Source: Flavobacterium restrictum
GTDB lineage: Bacteria > Bacteroidota > Bacteroidia > Flavobacteriales > Flavobacteriaceae
Assembly: GCF_007097245.1 (NCBI RefSeq)
Contig: NZ_VJZT01000015.1
Coordinates: 28,371-92,370, forward strand
DNA length: 64,000 bases
Direction: 5' to 3'
Made by a program: the position numbers and the translations under genes. The notes under the pieces were generated by a model. That model had not been told where the DNA came from and made no database searches. It worked only from the letters and a program-made list of their open reading frames with translations. Below are positions 28,040 through 36,762 of the stretch, one piece after another. Positions within the stretch are counted from its first letter, which is position 1, and every line of letters starts with the position of its first letter.

Positions 28040-28069
28040 ATTTAAAGATTAAAAATTTAAAGATTAAAA
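28040..28069. repeat. AT-rich 15-bp tandem repeat, left end of four-helix element
   Basis: Two exact tandem copies of ATTTAAAGATTAAAA (28040-28054 and 28055-28069). The first 21 bp match, inverted and with one indel, the segment at 28475-28496 on the other side of the four-helix-bundle pseudogene. Confidence 0.6.
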
Positions 28070-28086
28070 AACCTTAAAATCTCAAA

Positions 28087-28461
28087 TCATTTACTTATTT
28101 CTAATTTAGAATTCAAATTTTTAATAAAATTTGATATGTTTTGCGAAATTTCAATACTCATGTTATAACTTATTTGAATATTTTCTTGCTCACAAAAACC
28201 TAACTCTTTTGACAATAGCAACATGTTTCTAACTTCCGCGCAACTTCATTTGGCATATTTTAAAAATCTAATAAATTGTCGATTGTTATTATATTCTGAA
28301 CCTTCAGCAATGTTATTTGTTATGGAAACAACAGCTCTTTTGATTTGATCTTTGAAACCAAATTCTGTATCAAAATTTTTACTATTTAATAATTCGAAAA
28401 CTAATTTTGTTAAAAGAATATATTTTTTACAAACTTCAAATTCTTCAAACGATTTAGTCAT
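28087..28461 (-). pseudogene. Four-helix-bundle protein gene broken by an in-frame TGA
   Basis: The frame from 28461 gives 71 residues (MTKSFEEFEVCKKYILLTKL ... GSEYNNNRQFIRFLKYAK), stops at TGA (28246-28248), then continues in the same frame for 52 residues (SCAEVRNMLLLSKELGFCEQ ... SKLEISK) to TGA at 28087. Read through, the product is about 124 residues, the usual length of the 23S rRNA intervening-sequence-type four-helix-bundle family. That family has Gly at the stop position (AKGSxxE), so one GGA-to-TGA change explains the break. The function of the family is unknown. It lies between the SufA-type gene and sufB. Confidence 0.82.
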
Positions 28462-28496
28462 AATCTTTCAATTATTAAATTTTTCAATCTTTAAAT
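28462..28496. repeat. AT-rich inverted repeat, right end of four-helix element
   Basis: On the minus strand this reads ATTTAAAGATTGAAAAATTTAA then TAATTGAAAGATT, directly before the pseudogene start. The first 22 bases match the left end at 28040 apart from one extra G, so the gene is bounded by imperfect terminal inverted repeats. Confidence 0.55.
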
Positions 28497-28498
28497 GA

Positions 28499-28828
28499 TT
28501 AAAGTGAAAACGATTCCCCACACCCGCAGGTTCTACTAGCGTTTGGATTGTTGAACACAAATCCTTTTCCGTTCAATCCGCCCGAAAACTCTAGAATTGT
28601 TCCTGCGAGATAGAGGAACGATTTTTTTTCGACTGCAATTTTTATATTATTATCTTCAAAAATTTTGTCATTTTCGCCTATGGTTTTGTCAAAAGTCAAA
28701 TCATACGACAACCCAGAACATCCGCCTGATTTTACGCCTACTCGAACGTAATCTTTGGCGGAATCAAAACCGTCGTCTTTCATCATGTCGACAATTTTTT
28801 TGCTTGCTGATTCAGAAACTTGTATCAT
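28499..28828 (-). CDS. HesB/IscA/SufA-type Fe-S carrier
   Basis: 109 residues. It accepts a cluster from the SufBCD scaffold and passes it on. The three ligand cysteines are visible: GGCSGLSYDL (about residue 35) and the C-terminal CGCGESF pair. The frame is open to 29005, but MIQVSESASKKIVDMM is the family N-terminus, so the start is at 28828. This is the first gene of the suf operon, with a promoter-like box just upstream. Confidence 0.92.
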   Translation of the reverse strand: MIQVSESASKKIVDMMKDDGFDSAKDYVRVGVKSGGCSGLSYDLTFDKTIGENDKIFEDNNIKIAVEKKSFLYLAGTILEFSGGLNGKGFVFNNPNASRTCGCGESFSL

Positions 28829-28857
28829 TGTTATATTGATTTTGTCTAAATTAACCG

Positions 28858-28865
28858 CAAAGATA
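28858..28865 (-). promoter_or_regulatory. Candidate -7 box of the suf operon
   Basis: Minus-strand TATCTTTG, 30 bp upstream of the SufA-type start. It is the only such box found at the head of the suf genes, but no TTG -33 element stands at the expected distance. Confidence 0.4.
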
Positions 28866-28989
28866 GTGCATAAAAATGTTTTTCCATAACGGATAACATT
28901 TTTATAAGCAATCATAAAATAGAAAAAGTCTATCTGTTTTTGATTAAAGCAAATCGATTTTCCTAAATTGCGTTTATAAAAGTATAAAA

Positions 28990-29856
28990 ATGAAACTCTA
29001 CCCAATAGAAACTGGAAATTTCAAACTCGATGGCGGTGCTATGTTTGGCGTGGTGCCAAAGACAATTTGGAACAAAACCAATCCAGCCGACCAAAACAAC
29101 TTGATAGATCTCGCAGCACGATGTCTTTTGATTGAAGACGGGAATCGCTTGATTTTGATTGATACTGGAATGGGCAACAAGCAATCCGAGAAATTTTTTG
29201 GGTATTATTCCCTTTGGGGATCACATTCCTTGGACAAATCCTTGGCACAATATGGTTTCCACCGGGTGGATATTACGGATGTTTTTTTGACGCATCTGCA
29301 TTTTGATCATTGTGGCGGAAGCGTGCAATGGAATGCTAATAAAACAGGGTACGAACCCGCTTTTAAAAACGCCAAATTCTGGTCCAACCAAAACCATTGG
29401 GAATGGGCAACTATGCCTAATGCTCGGGAGAAAGCTTCATTCTTGTCCGAAAACATTTTGCCCATGCAAGAAAGCGGACAGTTGCATTTTATAGAAAGAA
29501 AAAACGGGGATTTTCAAGCGGATTCAGAGTTGGGATTTGGGATTTTTTTTGCCGATGGTCACACCGAAAAAATGATGATTCCGCACATTCAATATCAAGA
29601 TAAAACAATTGTTTTTTGTGCCGATTTGCTGCCTACAGCGGGTCATATTCCGTTGCCATACGTTATGGGCTATGATACAAGACCCTTATTAACCATGCCC
29701 GAAAAAGCTAAATTTCTAGATACCGCCGCCGAAAAAAGTTATTATTTGTTCTTGGAACATGACGCCTACAACGAAATTATTACAGTCGAAAAAACCGAGA
29801 AAGGGATTTGGTTAAAAGAAGTATTTACGGCAAATGAAATTATAGCAGCACGTTAA
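28990..29856 (+). CDS. MBL-fold metallo-hydrolase
   Basis: 288 residues. The zinc-binding motif HLHFDHCGG (about residues 100-108) is the HxHxDH signature of the metallo-beta-lactamase fold; further metal ligands lie in FADGHTEKMM and FLEHDAYNE. The layout resembles quorum-quenching lactonase-like and other small-ester hydrolases, but the substrate is not predictable. It is divergent from the suf operon. Confidence 0.9.
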   Translation: MKLYPIETGNFKLDGGAMFGVVPKTIWNKTNPADQNNLIDLAARCLLIEDGNRLILIDTGMGNKQSEKFFGYYSLWGSHSLDKSLAQYGFHRVDITDVFLTHLHFDHCGGSVQWNANKTGYEPAFKNAKFWSNQNHWEWATMPNAREKASFLSENILPMQESGQLHFIERKNGDFQADSELGFGIFFADGHTEKMMIPHIQYQDKTIVFCADLLPTAGHIPLPYVMGYDTRPLLTMPEKAKFLDTAAEKSYYLFLEHDAYNEIITVEKTEKGIWLKEVFTANEIIAAR

Positions 29857-29972
29857 AATTTTTATTTTTATAACAAAAAAACCTAATTTAGGCGCATATT
29901 TAACTTTGTATTTTGATTTTCAAACCAATAGTCATCGTGGTATTGGAATCAAAAAACAAATAATAACTTCTT

Positions 29973-31844
29973 ATGAAAAAAAGTATTCTTTTGGCTTGGT
30001 TGGTTTTTCCTTTGAGTAGCCTTTTGGCGCAAAGCAACACGTACTGGCAACAGCACGTGGATTATAAAATGGATGTGGTAATGAATGTAAAAACCTATCA
30101 GTACAAAGGCAAGCAGGAGTTAGTGTACACGAACAATTCCTTGGATACTTTGCGAAAGGTTTTTTACCATTTGTATCCCAATGCTTTTCAGCCGGGAAGT
30201 GAGATGGATGCCCGAATTCAAAGCATTAAAGATCCAGATGCCCGAATGATTACCAAAACCAAAGTGAATGGTGTTGATGTCAAAGAAAGTAGGATAAAAA
30301 ATTTAAAACCCAATGAAATGGGGTTTTTGAAAATTCAAAATTTCCAGCAAGACGGTGTTTCTGCCACTGCCAAAGAAGTAGGAACGATTCTCGAAGTGAC
30401 TTTGGCAAAGCCATTATTACCGCATGCTACGACTACTTTTACACTTGATTTTGAAGGGCAAGTTCCTATTCAAATCAGGCGTTCAGGACGAAATAATGCC
30501 GAAGGTGTCGAATTATCAATGACGCAATGGTATCCTAAAATAGCCGAATTTGATTTTGAAGGCTGGCATGCCGATCCTTATATTGCTCGGGAATTCCATG
30601 GCGTTTGGGGCAATTTTGATGTCAATATTACCATCGATAAAGACTATATTTTGGGTGGTTCAGGGTATTTGTTAAACAAAAATGAAATAGGGTATGGCTA
30701 TCAAGATGCGGGTGTTGTGGTTGCAATTCCTAAAAAAACCAAAACGCTAACTTGGCATTTTAATGCGCCAATGGTTCACGATTTTGCTTGGGCTGCTGAT
30801 AAAAATTACATTCATGATGTGCTAAAAGCACCCAATAATGTCGATTTGCATTTTTTATATAAAAATGACGAAAAAGTGGTGGCAACCTGGAAACAAGCCG
30901 AACCCAAAATTGTACAACTGATGACTATTTTTAATAGTAAAGTGGGAGATTATCCCTATAAACAATATTCTGTGATTCAAGGTGGCGATGGCGGAATGGA
31001 ATATGCCATGTGTACGTTGATTCTTGGCAAGGGCAAACTGGATGGATTGGTAGGTTTGATAGCACACGAAATGGGGCATTCTTGGTTCCAACATGTTTTG
31101 GCTTCCAATGAATCCAAACACGGTTGGATGGACGAAGGATTTACTTCCTATTTAGAAGATTTTGGGTCGAATGAAGTGGCCGATAAAAAGACCGATAATC
31201 CTTTTGCAAATGCCTACAAAGGCTATTATAAAATGGTGGCCTCGGGCAAAGAATTACCGCAAACTACCCACGCCGATCGTTATGACGAAAACAGTTTGTA
31301 TAGCACAACTTCCTACAGTAAAGGCGAGATTTTTTTGACACAATTAGCGTATTTAATTGGGAAAGAAAACCTAGATAAAACGCTAAAACGCTATTACAGC
31401 GATTTTAAATTCAAACATCCTACGCCTAACGATATTAAGCGATCTGCCGAGCGGGTTTCAGGAGCAAACCTCGATTGGTATTTGACAGATTGGACGGAAA
31501 CCACCAATACTATTGATTATGGAATCAAAGAAGTAAACGCAAATCCAGAGGCAACAACTGTAACTCTAGAACGCATTGGACGCATGCCCATGCCCATTGA
31601 CCTCCTTGTTGAATATACTGATGGTGCCACCGAAAGTTTTTACATTCCGTTGCGAATGATGAGTTTTGAGAAAGAAAATCAAAATCCTACAGTAAAAAGA
31701 ACCGTTTTGAGCGATTGGGCGTGGGCGTATCCCACCTATACTTTTGCATTAAAAACCAATTCTAAAACCATCAAAAAAATAACCATAGATCCAAGTGAAT
31801 TCATGGCCGATGTTAAACGAGAAAATAATGTTTTTATGCAGTAA
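29973..31844 (+). CDS. M1 family aminopeptidase-like metallopeptidase
   Basis: 623 residues, exported. Signal peptide at 1-19 (KKSILLAWLVFPLSSLLAQ). The gluzincin zinc site is HEMGHSWFQH with His365, Glu366 and His369, and the third ligand Glu388 in WMDEGFTSYLE. The usual exopeptidase motif GxMEN appears as GGMEYA, a change seen in M1 members with altered N-terminus recognition. A -7-like TAACTTTG is at 29901-29908. Likely periplasmic peptide degradation. Confidence 0.93.
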   Translation: MKKSILLAWLVFPLSSLLAQSNTYWQQHVDYKMDVVMNVKTYQYKGKQELVYTNNSLDTLRKVFYHLYPNAFQPGSEMDARIQSIKDPDARMITKTKVNGVDVKESRIKNLKPNEMGFLKIQNFQQDGVSATAKEVGTILEVTLAKPLLPHATTTFTLDFEGQVPIQIRRSGRNNAEGVELSMTQWYPKIAEFDFEGWHADPYIAREFHGVWGNFDVNITIDKDYILGGSGYLLNKNEIGYGYQDAGVVVAIPKKTKTLTWHFNAPMVHDFAWAADKNYIHDVLKAPNNVDLHFLYKNDEKVVATWKQAEPKIVQLMTIFNSKVGDYPYKQYSVIQGGDGGMEYAMCTLILGKGKLDGLVGLIAHEMGHSWFQHVLASNESKHGWMDEGFTSYLEDFGSNEVADKKTDNPFANAYKGYYKMVASGKELPQTTHADRYDENSLYSTTSYSKGEIFLTQLAYLIGKENLDKTLKRYYSDFKFKHPTPNDIKRSAERVSGANLDWYLTDWTETTNTIDYGIKEVNANPEATTVTLERIGRMPMPIDLLVEYTDGATESFYIPLRMMSFEKENQNPTVKRTVLSDWAWAYPTYTFALKTNSKTIKKITIDPSEFMADVKRENNVFMQ

Positions 31845-31887
31845 TGCCATAAATAAAGTGTTATTCCTGCCACTTTAAAACAGCAAT

Positions 31888-31932
31888 AATCCGTTGTGTA
31901 TAAAACGATTTCATTTTTATACACAACGGATT
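31888..31932. terminator. Strong terminator between M1 peptidase and alcohol dehydrogenase genes
   Basis: Perfect 18-bp stem AATCCGTTGTGTATAAAA (31888-31905) / TTTTATACACAACGGATT (31915-31932) followed by a T run on the plus strand. It separates convergent genes. Confidence 0.85.
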
Positions 31933-31951
31933 TTTTTTGTTTTACTTCGAG

Positions 31952-33115
31952 TTAATAACTTCTCTCTACTATTTCTCGAACTTTATCTGGGGTAATGTTT
32001 TGTCTTTCTCCCAAGGCTTTCCAACCTCTTTCCTCAAATCGGTTGACAATAAAATCAGCAGCTTTCTGGTAATCATCCGTACATTCGGATAATTTAGTTT
32101 TCATTCCCATGGTATGGAAAAAAGTTACCGTTTGGGCTATAGCAGCATGGGCAATTTCCTCATCGGTTCCTGTTAAATTAAAAATGCGTTTTCCGTATTG
32201 TGCTAGTTTTCCTTTTTTGGTTTCGAACATAACGGTGTAAAGACTTGGCCCAATTATAGCCAAGGTTCTAGCATGATCAATTCCGTACAAAGCCGTTAAT
32301 TCGTGCCCAATCATGTGCGTTGCCCAATCCGAAGGCACTCCTTTTTGAATTAATCCGTTCAATGCCATGGTACAACTCCACATAAAATTGGAAGCCAAAG
32401 CATAATCCGTAGGGTTTTCGACCACGGCTGGACCTACTTGAATCAAGGTTTGCAGGATACTCTCGGCGATGCGATCTTGCAAATACCCGTCATGTGGATA
32501 GGTTAAATATTGCTCCAAAACATGGGTGTAGGCATCGATAACTCCATTTTGAAGTTGCCTTTTGGGCAAAGAATCAATTACCGTTGGGTCGCAAATAGAG
32601 AATTTTGGAAACATCGCTGATCCACCAAAATCAAGTTTCTCGTGAGTGGCTTCTATTGTAATTACAGCTCCCGAGTTCATTTCGCTTCCCGTTGCTGGCA
32701 AAGTCAAAACCGTTCCAAAGGGTAGTACAGTGGCACCTTCTTTGAAAAGAATTCTCTTTTTGAGAATATCAATTGGATTTCCTTCAAAAGGAACCGCCGC
32801 CGAAATAAATTTTACGCCATCAATCACACTTCCGCCACCTACGGCAAGGATAAAATCGATTTTCTCGGCTTTTATAACCGCCACCGCTTTCATCAAAGTT
32901 TCAAAATGCGGGTTGGCTTCGATTCCTCCAAATTCTACAATATCAAATCCTGCTAGACTTTGGAGCACTTGGTCGTGAATACCATTCTTAAAAATACTTC
33001 CACCGCCATACGCCAGCATAATTTTGGCATTTGCCGGAACCAGCGTTGGTAATTTTTCTATTTGTTCTTTTCCAAAAATGATTTTGGTAGGATTGTACAA
33101 TTCAAAATTGAGCAT
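31952..33115 (-). CDS. Iron-containing alcohol dehydrogenase, YqhD-like
   Basis: 387 residues. NAD(P)-binding GGGSIFKNGIHDQV and the Gly-rich ILAVGGGSVIDGVKFIS are followed by the metal-binding region (DAYTHVLEQYLTYPHDG, with His residues, and GIDHARTLAIIGP). It resembles the YqhD/butanol-dehydrogenase group, which reduces aldehydes with NADPH. It starts 4 bp after the DJ-1-like gene ends, so both form an operon, probably for reactive-aldehyde detoxification. Confidence 0.92.
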   Translation of the reverse strand: MLNFELYNPTKIIFGKEQIEKLPTLVPANAKIMLAYGGGSIFKNGIHDQVLQSLAGFDIVEFGGIEANPHFETLMKAVAVIKAEKIDFILAVGGGSVIDGVKFISAAVPFEGNPIDILKKRILFKEGATVLPFGTVLTLPATGSEMNSGAVITIEATHEKLDFGGSAMFPKFSICDPTVIDSLPKRQLQNGVIDAYTHVLEQYLTYPHDGYLQDRIAESILQTLIQVGPAVVENPTDYALASNFMWSCTMALNGLIQKGVPSDWATHMIGHELTALYGIDHARTLAIIGPSLYTVMFETKKGKLAQYGKRIFNLTGTDEEIAHAAIAQTVTFFHTMGMKTKLSECTDDYQKAADFIVNRFEERGWKALGERQNITPDKVREIVERSY

Positions 33116-33119
33116 GATT

Positions 33120-33806
33120 TTATTTTTTTGAATTTAATTGCGCCAATAATTTTTCGGCAACCAGTTTAGACGAAGCTGGATTTTGACCCGTAATAAGCAA
33201 TCCATCCTCTACAGCATACGGATGCCAATCGGCTATTTTGCTGTAAATAGCACCGTTTTTTTGTAAAACGTCTTCTAGCAAGAAAGGAACAATAGTGGTT
33301 AATCCTACGGCTTCTTCTTCGGTATTAGAAAATCCTGTTACGTTTTTTCCTTTCACCAAGAAATCGCCATTTACTTTTACATCTTTCAAAACTCCGGGTG
33401 CATGGCATACAAAACCAACGGGTTTGTTGTGGGTATAAAATGCCTCGATTAACGCAATTGAAGTGGCATCTTCGGCCAAATCCCAAAGTGGTCCGTGACC
33501 TCCTGGATAAAAAACGGCATCATAATCCGCTTGATTAATGGTGGCTAATGGAAGTGTATTTTTAAGTTTTTCTAATAAAACGGTATCGGCATCAAATCGT
33601 TTGGTATCTTCGGTCGCAGCCGATGGATCCGCACTTTTTGGGTCAATTGGAGGTTGTCCGCCCAGAGGAGTTGCAATGTCAATATGCACACCTTGATCCG
33701 CAAGTGCATAATAAGGTGCTGCTAATTCCTCTGTCCAAAAACCTGTTTTTTCGCCTGTGTTGCCTAGTTTATCGTGACTGGTAACAACAAATAATACTTT
33801 TTTCAT
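33120..33806 (-). CDS. DJ-1/PfpI type 1 glutamine amidotransferase-like protein
   Basis: 228 residues. The nucleophile-elbow motif GFVCHAPGVL carries the conserved Cys, and AVFYPGGHGPLWDL the acidic/His neighbours; the Hsp31-like group acts as glyoxalase III or a chaperone. The frame runs back to 33869, but MKKVLFVVTSHDKLGNTGE is the family start. It is cotranscribed with the alcohol dehydrogenase gene, and the LysR gene is divergent. Confidence 0.9.
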   Translation of the reverse strand: MKKVLFVVTSHDKLGNTGEKTGFWTEELAAPYYALADQGVHIDIATPLGGQPPIDPKSADPSAATEDTKRFDADTVLLEKLKNTLPLATINQADYDAVFYPGGHGPLWDLAEDATSIALIEAFYTHNKPVGFVCHAPGVLKDVKVNGDFLVKGKNVTGFSNTEEEAVGLTTIVPFLLEDVLQKNGAIYSKIADWHPYAVEDGLLITGQNPASSKLVAEKLLAQLNSKK

Positions 33807-33869
33807 TTTTTTTATTTTTGTGCAAAAGCGGTAAGCAATTTGCGGTTCGTATTCGTTTAAAAAATGCAA

Positions 33870-33881
33870 TTGTAACTACAA
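33870..33881. promoter_or_regulatory. Small palindrome between LysR and DJ-1 genes
   Basis: TTGTAACTACAA, 5-bp arms with a 2-bp centre, lies in the 160-bp divergent intergenic region. LysR regulators bind short dyads, so it is a candidate operator; on its own a dyad this small can arise by chance. Confidence 0.28.
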
Positions 33882-33966
33882 CTGCTTTTTGTTGATACAA
33901 ATTTAGGGCTATTATGTTATTTGTAAAAATAATTTAAGTTATGTTTGTGATAAATATAATTATATC

Positions 33967-34863
33967 ATGGTCAATCTCGAATGGTACCGAACATTCAAAT
34001 CGGTGTATAAAAACGGCAATTTTTCTTTGGCTGCCAAAGAATTATTCATCAGTCAACCTGCTGTAAGCCAGCAAATAGCCATGCTAGAAGCACATGTGGG
34101 GTACAAATTATTTAACCGGAAATCAAAAGGCGTAGAAGCAACGGATTATGCCAAGTTGCTCAATAACTTAATTATTGACGCTTTAGACCGATTAGAGAAT
34201 GTCGAGAATGGTTTTCGAGCCAAAGCTTTTAATGCCAATAGGTTAATTTCGGTTGGAATTTCTAGGCATTTAATGAGCAGTTTGGGCAGTGTACTGCTTT
34301 CAAAATTTGATTTTATCGATTTCAGCTTTCATAAAAACGAAGCTCTTTTTGAATTGGTCGACACCAAAAAAATTGATTTTGCCATCGTTACCCAGCAGTA
34401 CGACACCTTTGATACCATCCAGAAAAAGGTGGGCGAAATCAAGCAAATTATTGTGAGCTCCGCTACTATTGATCTTACAGATGTAAAAAAAAATATAGAA
34501 AAGAACGACTTACTAGGTACCGAGCAGTGGTTAAACGAACAAAAATGGTTTAGTTACGATGCTAGAATTCCGCACATCAAAGTGTTTTGGTTGCATGTTT
34601 TTAACAAAAAACGTCCCTCGATGGTGCCTAATTACATCATTCCCTCCGAATATGAAATGTTAGAAATTCTTTCTAAAAACACGGGAATTGCGGTGGCTTG
34701 GAATGTAAACGCCACAACATTTATTGCAAACAAAAAACTGCAATTGGTCTGGAATAGTCCGCAAATGCCAGCTACGGATGTGTTTTTATTATCAGGAAAA
34801 AACAACAATTTGAGTGCAATTTTTGAAAGTATCGCTTTAGAATTGATGGCGGTTTTAGGGTAA
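33967..34863 (+). CDS. LysR family transcriptional regulator
   Basis: 298 residues. The N-terminal winged helix-turn-helix is clear (TFKSVYKNGNFSLAAKELFISQPAVSQQIAMLEAHVGYKLFNR, about residues 9-50) and a periplasmic-binding-protein-like effector domain follows. It is divergent from the DJ-1/alcohol dehydrogenase pair, the usual position for a LysR regulator of its neighbours, so regulation of an aldehyde response is an inference from layout. Confidence 0.92.
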   Translation: MVNLEWYRTFKSVYKNGNFSLAAKELFISQPAVSQQIAMLEAHVGYKLFNRKSKGVEATDYAKLLNNLIIDALDRLENVENGFRAKAFNANRLISVGISRHLMSSLGSVLLSKFDFIDFSFHKNEALFELVDTKKIDFAIVTQQYDTFDTIQKKVGEIKQIIVSSATIDLTDVKKNIEKNDLLGTEQWLNEQKWFSYDARIPHIKVFWLHVFNKKRPSMVPNYIIPSEYEMLEILSKNTGIAVAWNVNATTFIANKKLQLVWNSPQMPATDVFLLSGKNNNLSAIFESIALELMAVLG

Positions 34864-34989
34864 TTAAGTAAGTCTAAAGTTTAAATGTCGTAAAGTCGAA
34901 AGACCTAAAATTACGTAAAATCACTAGATATTAGTCGGTTATATCATTTCGTTAGATTTTAAAACACGACATTAAATTATGCTTATTAC

Positions 34990-35589
34990 TTACTTCCTAT
35001 AAAAATTATTATGGTCAATATAATCCCAAACTTTTGCGGGTAAAAGTGGCTGCACGTTTTTGCTTTTTTTGATGTTTTCCCGAATAAAGGTCGCTGATAT
35101 TTCGACCACGGGAGCGTCTATCATGTGAATTTTTGGATGGTTTTTTAGCGCATTATTTTGATTTTCCAGTTCGTTTTTAGGGTCGGATGAAATGCGCGGG
35201 TAGACATAAATCTCATAGTTTTCCAGAATCGCTTCGTAGTTTTTCCATTTGTGCAACGATTTCAAATTGTCCTCGCCCATAATTAATGAAAAAACGTAAT
35301 TGGGATGTTTTTCCTGCAAGTGAACCAGCGTATTTACCGTATAATTGGGTTGCGCTAACTTGAACTCTATATCGGATGGTTTTATTTTAGGGAAATCCTC
35401 GGTGGTAAGGTGCACCATTTGTAAACGGTGGTAATCGTCGAGTAAAGTGCTTTTCTTTTTGAGCGGATTGTGTGGGGTTACCACCATCCAAACTTGATCT
35501 AAATCAGCATGTTCTGCCATGTGATTGGCAATGATGAGGTGTCCAACATGAATGGGGTTAAAGGTCCCAAAATAAAGTCCTATTTTCAT
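34990..35589 (-). CDS. nadD: Nicotinate-nucleotide adenylyltransferase
   Basis: 199 residues. It adenylates nicotinate mononucleotide in NAD synthesis. The nucleotidyltransferase motif GTFNPIHVGHL (about residues 8-18) and the C-terminal ISATFIRENIKKSKN are conserved. gmk lies 61 bp upstream in the same direction. Confidence 0.95.
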   Translation of the reverse strand: MKIGLYFGTFNPIHVGHLIIANHMAEHADLDQVWMVVTPHNPLKKKSTLLDDYHRLQMVHLTTEDFPKIKPSDIEFKLAQPNYTVNTLVHLQEKHPNYVFSLIMGEDNLKSLHKWKNYEAILENYEIYVYPRISSDPKNELENQNNALKNHPKIHMIDAPVVEISATFIRENIKKSKNVQPLLPAKVWDYIDHNNFYRK

Positions 35590-35650
35590 TGTGCTATAGC
35601 TAAAGAATCTAAAAAATGGAAAACGCTAAAAAAAGTTAAGGTGTTAGAGT

Positions 35651-36223
35651 TTATTCTTTCACAAAATCCTTTACTAATTGATAGGCTTCCTCGAGGGCGA
35701 TATTCAAATCATAATTTTTGATAACGACATCAAATTGTGGTGCAGTAGCCAATTCAACGTGGGCTTTGGCAATGCGCATGTTGATTTTTTCGTCGGTTTC
35801 GGTGGAGCGTTCCTTTAGTCTTCGTTTGAGTTCGTCCACGCTGGGTGGTTTTACAAAAACAGCCAAGGTTTCCTCGGGAAATTTATGCTTGATGCGCAAA
35901 CCTCCGGCGACATCAATGTCAAAAATAACGTTTTTTCCAAGAGCCCATATACGTTCTACTTCACTTTTTAAGGTGCCGTAAAAATTATCTCTATAGACTT
36001 CTTCCCACTCGACAAAATGGTCGTTTTTGATGTGGTTTTTAAAATCAGAAAGCGACATAAAGTAATAATCTTTGCCACTTATTTCTTCGCCACGCGCCTC
36101 ACGTGTAGCCGCCGAGATGGAGAACTCTAAATTCAAGTCTTCCTTGCTTAACAAATGCCTAACAATAGTGGTTTTCCCTGAACCCGATGGTGCTGAAAAT
36201 ACAATTAATTTTCCTTTTTTCAT
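35651..36223 (-). CDS. gmk: Guanylate kinase
   Basis: 190 residues. It phosphorylates GMP to GDP. P-loop FSAPSGSGKTTI at 9-20, then the GMP-binding stretch STRAR-like ISAATREARGEE and KDYYFMSLSDF, and VIFDIDVAGGLRIK. The start overlaps the end of the MepB-like gene by 4 bp. Confidence 0.96.
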   Translation of the reverse strand: MKKGKLIVFSAPSGSGKTTIVRHLLSKEDLNLEFSISAATREARGEEISGKDYYFMSLSDFKNHIKNDHFVEWEEVYRDNFYGTLKSEVERIWALGKNVIFDIDVAGGLRIKHKFPEETLAVFVKPPSVDELKRRLKERSTETDEKINMRIAKAHVELATAPQFDVVIKNYDLNIALEEAYQLVKDFVKE

Positions 36224-36735
36224 TGTGTATTAATGCTGTTTTTTGAATAAAGTAATTTCGCTCTACTGCTATCTAAAATTCCTGTTATTGGTATTTCTAA
36301 AAAATAATCTAATTGCCATTTCTGTGTTTTTTGAGCTTGTTTGTTTTCTACCAAATCCCAAATTGTATATACTCGAATCGCTCTTTTGCCCTCTTTTTTA
36401 TGGGAAACAATTCCTTTTTCAACAAGCACCGCTTTAGGGAATACAAATTGTCCAAAATTGCTTTTGGTTTTTACATTTATCACAAACAAGTCAATATCGT
36501 CTGAAATTTCGAAGGGTTCAATTGGGCTTTTCTTGGTTTTTCGTTTCCACAAAGTAACGAATTGTCCTGTTTTTGTAGGTGTTATTTTTGCCTGACGAAG
36601 AACAATTTTTAAACCATTTACCCCTAACCGATGTGCCCCATAGTCCGAACTTTCTTTCTCTACAACAACATTCGATAGTTCAAAACCGCAACTGTCGAAA
36701 AGAATTTTTTTGGTTTCAGTTAAAATGGAATCCAT
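36220..36735 (-). CDS. MepB family protein
   Basis: 171 residues. The whole sequence follows the MepB family (named after a gene in the staphylococcal mepRAB multidrug operon; biochemical role unknown): ESSDYGAHRLGVNGLKIVLRQ, PTKTGQFVTLWKR, FVFPKAVLVEKGIVS, GKRAIRVYTIWDL and TQKWQLDYFLEI. It lies between yicC and gmk, overlapping gmk by 4 bp, and looks like a newcomer in an otherwise conserved pair, since MepB has no known link to either. Confidence 0.8.
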   Translation of the reverse strand: MDSILTETKKILFDSCGFELSNVVVEKESSDYGAHRLGVNGLKIVLRQAKITPTKTGQFVTLWKRKTKKSPIEPFEISDDIDLFVINVKTKSNFGQFVFPKAVLVEKGIVSHKKEGKRAIRVYTIWDLVENKQAQKTQKWQLDYFLEIPITGILDSSRAKLLYSKNSINTQ

Positions 36736-36762
36736 CTTTACTTTTCTCTTTTTTCTAAAATC

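Noticed and set aside
28246..28248. TGA as selenocysteine or a recoding site in the four-helix-bundle gene
   Set aside because: No SECIS-like hairpin is obvious and family members have Gly, not Cys or Sec, at this position. A plain nonsense mutation is simpler.
21309..28828. Complete SUF system including sufS and sufE
   Set aside because: No cysteine desulfurase or SufE is present in the window. The gene after sufD is a barrel-like secreted protein, so sulfur donation must be encoded elsewhere.
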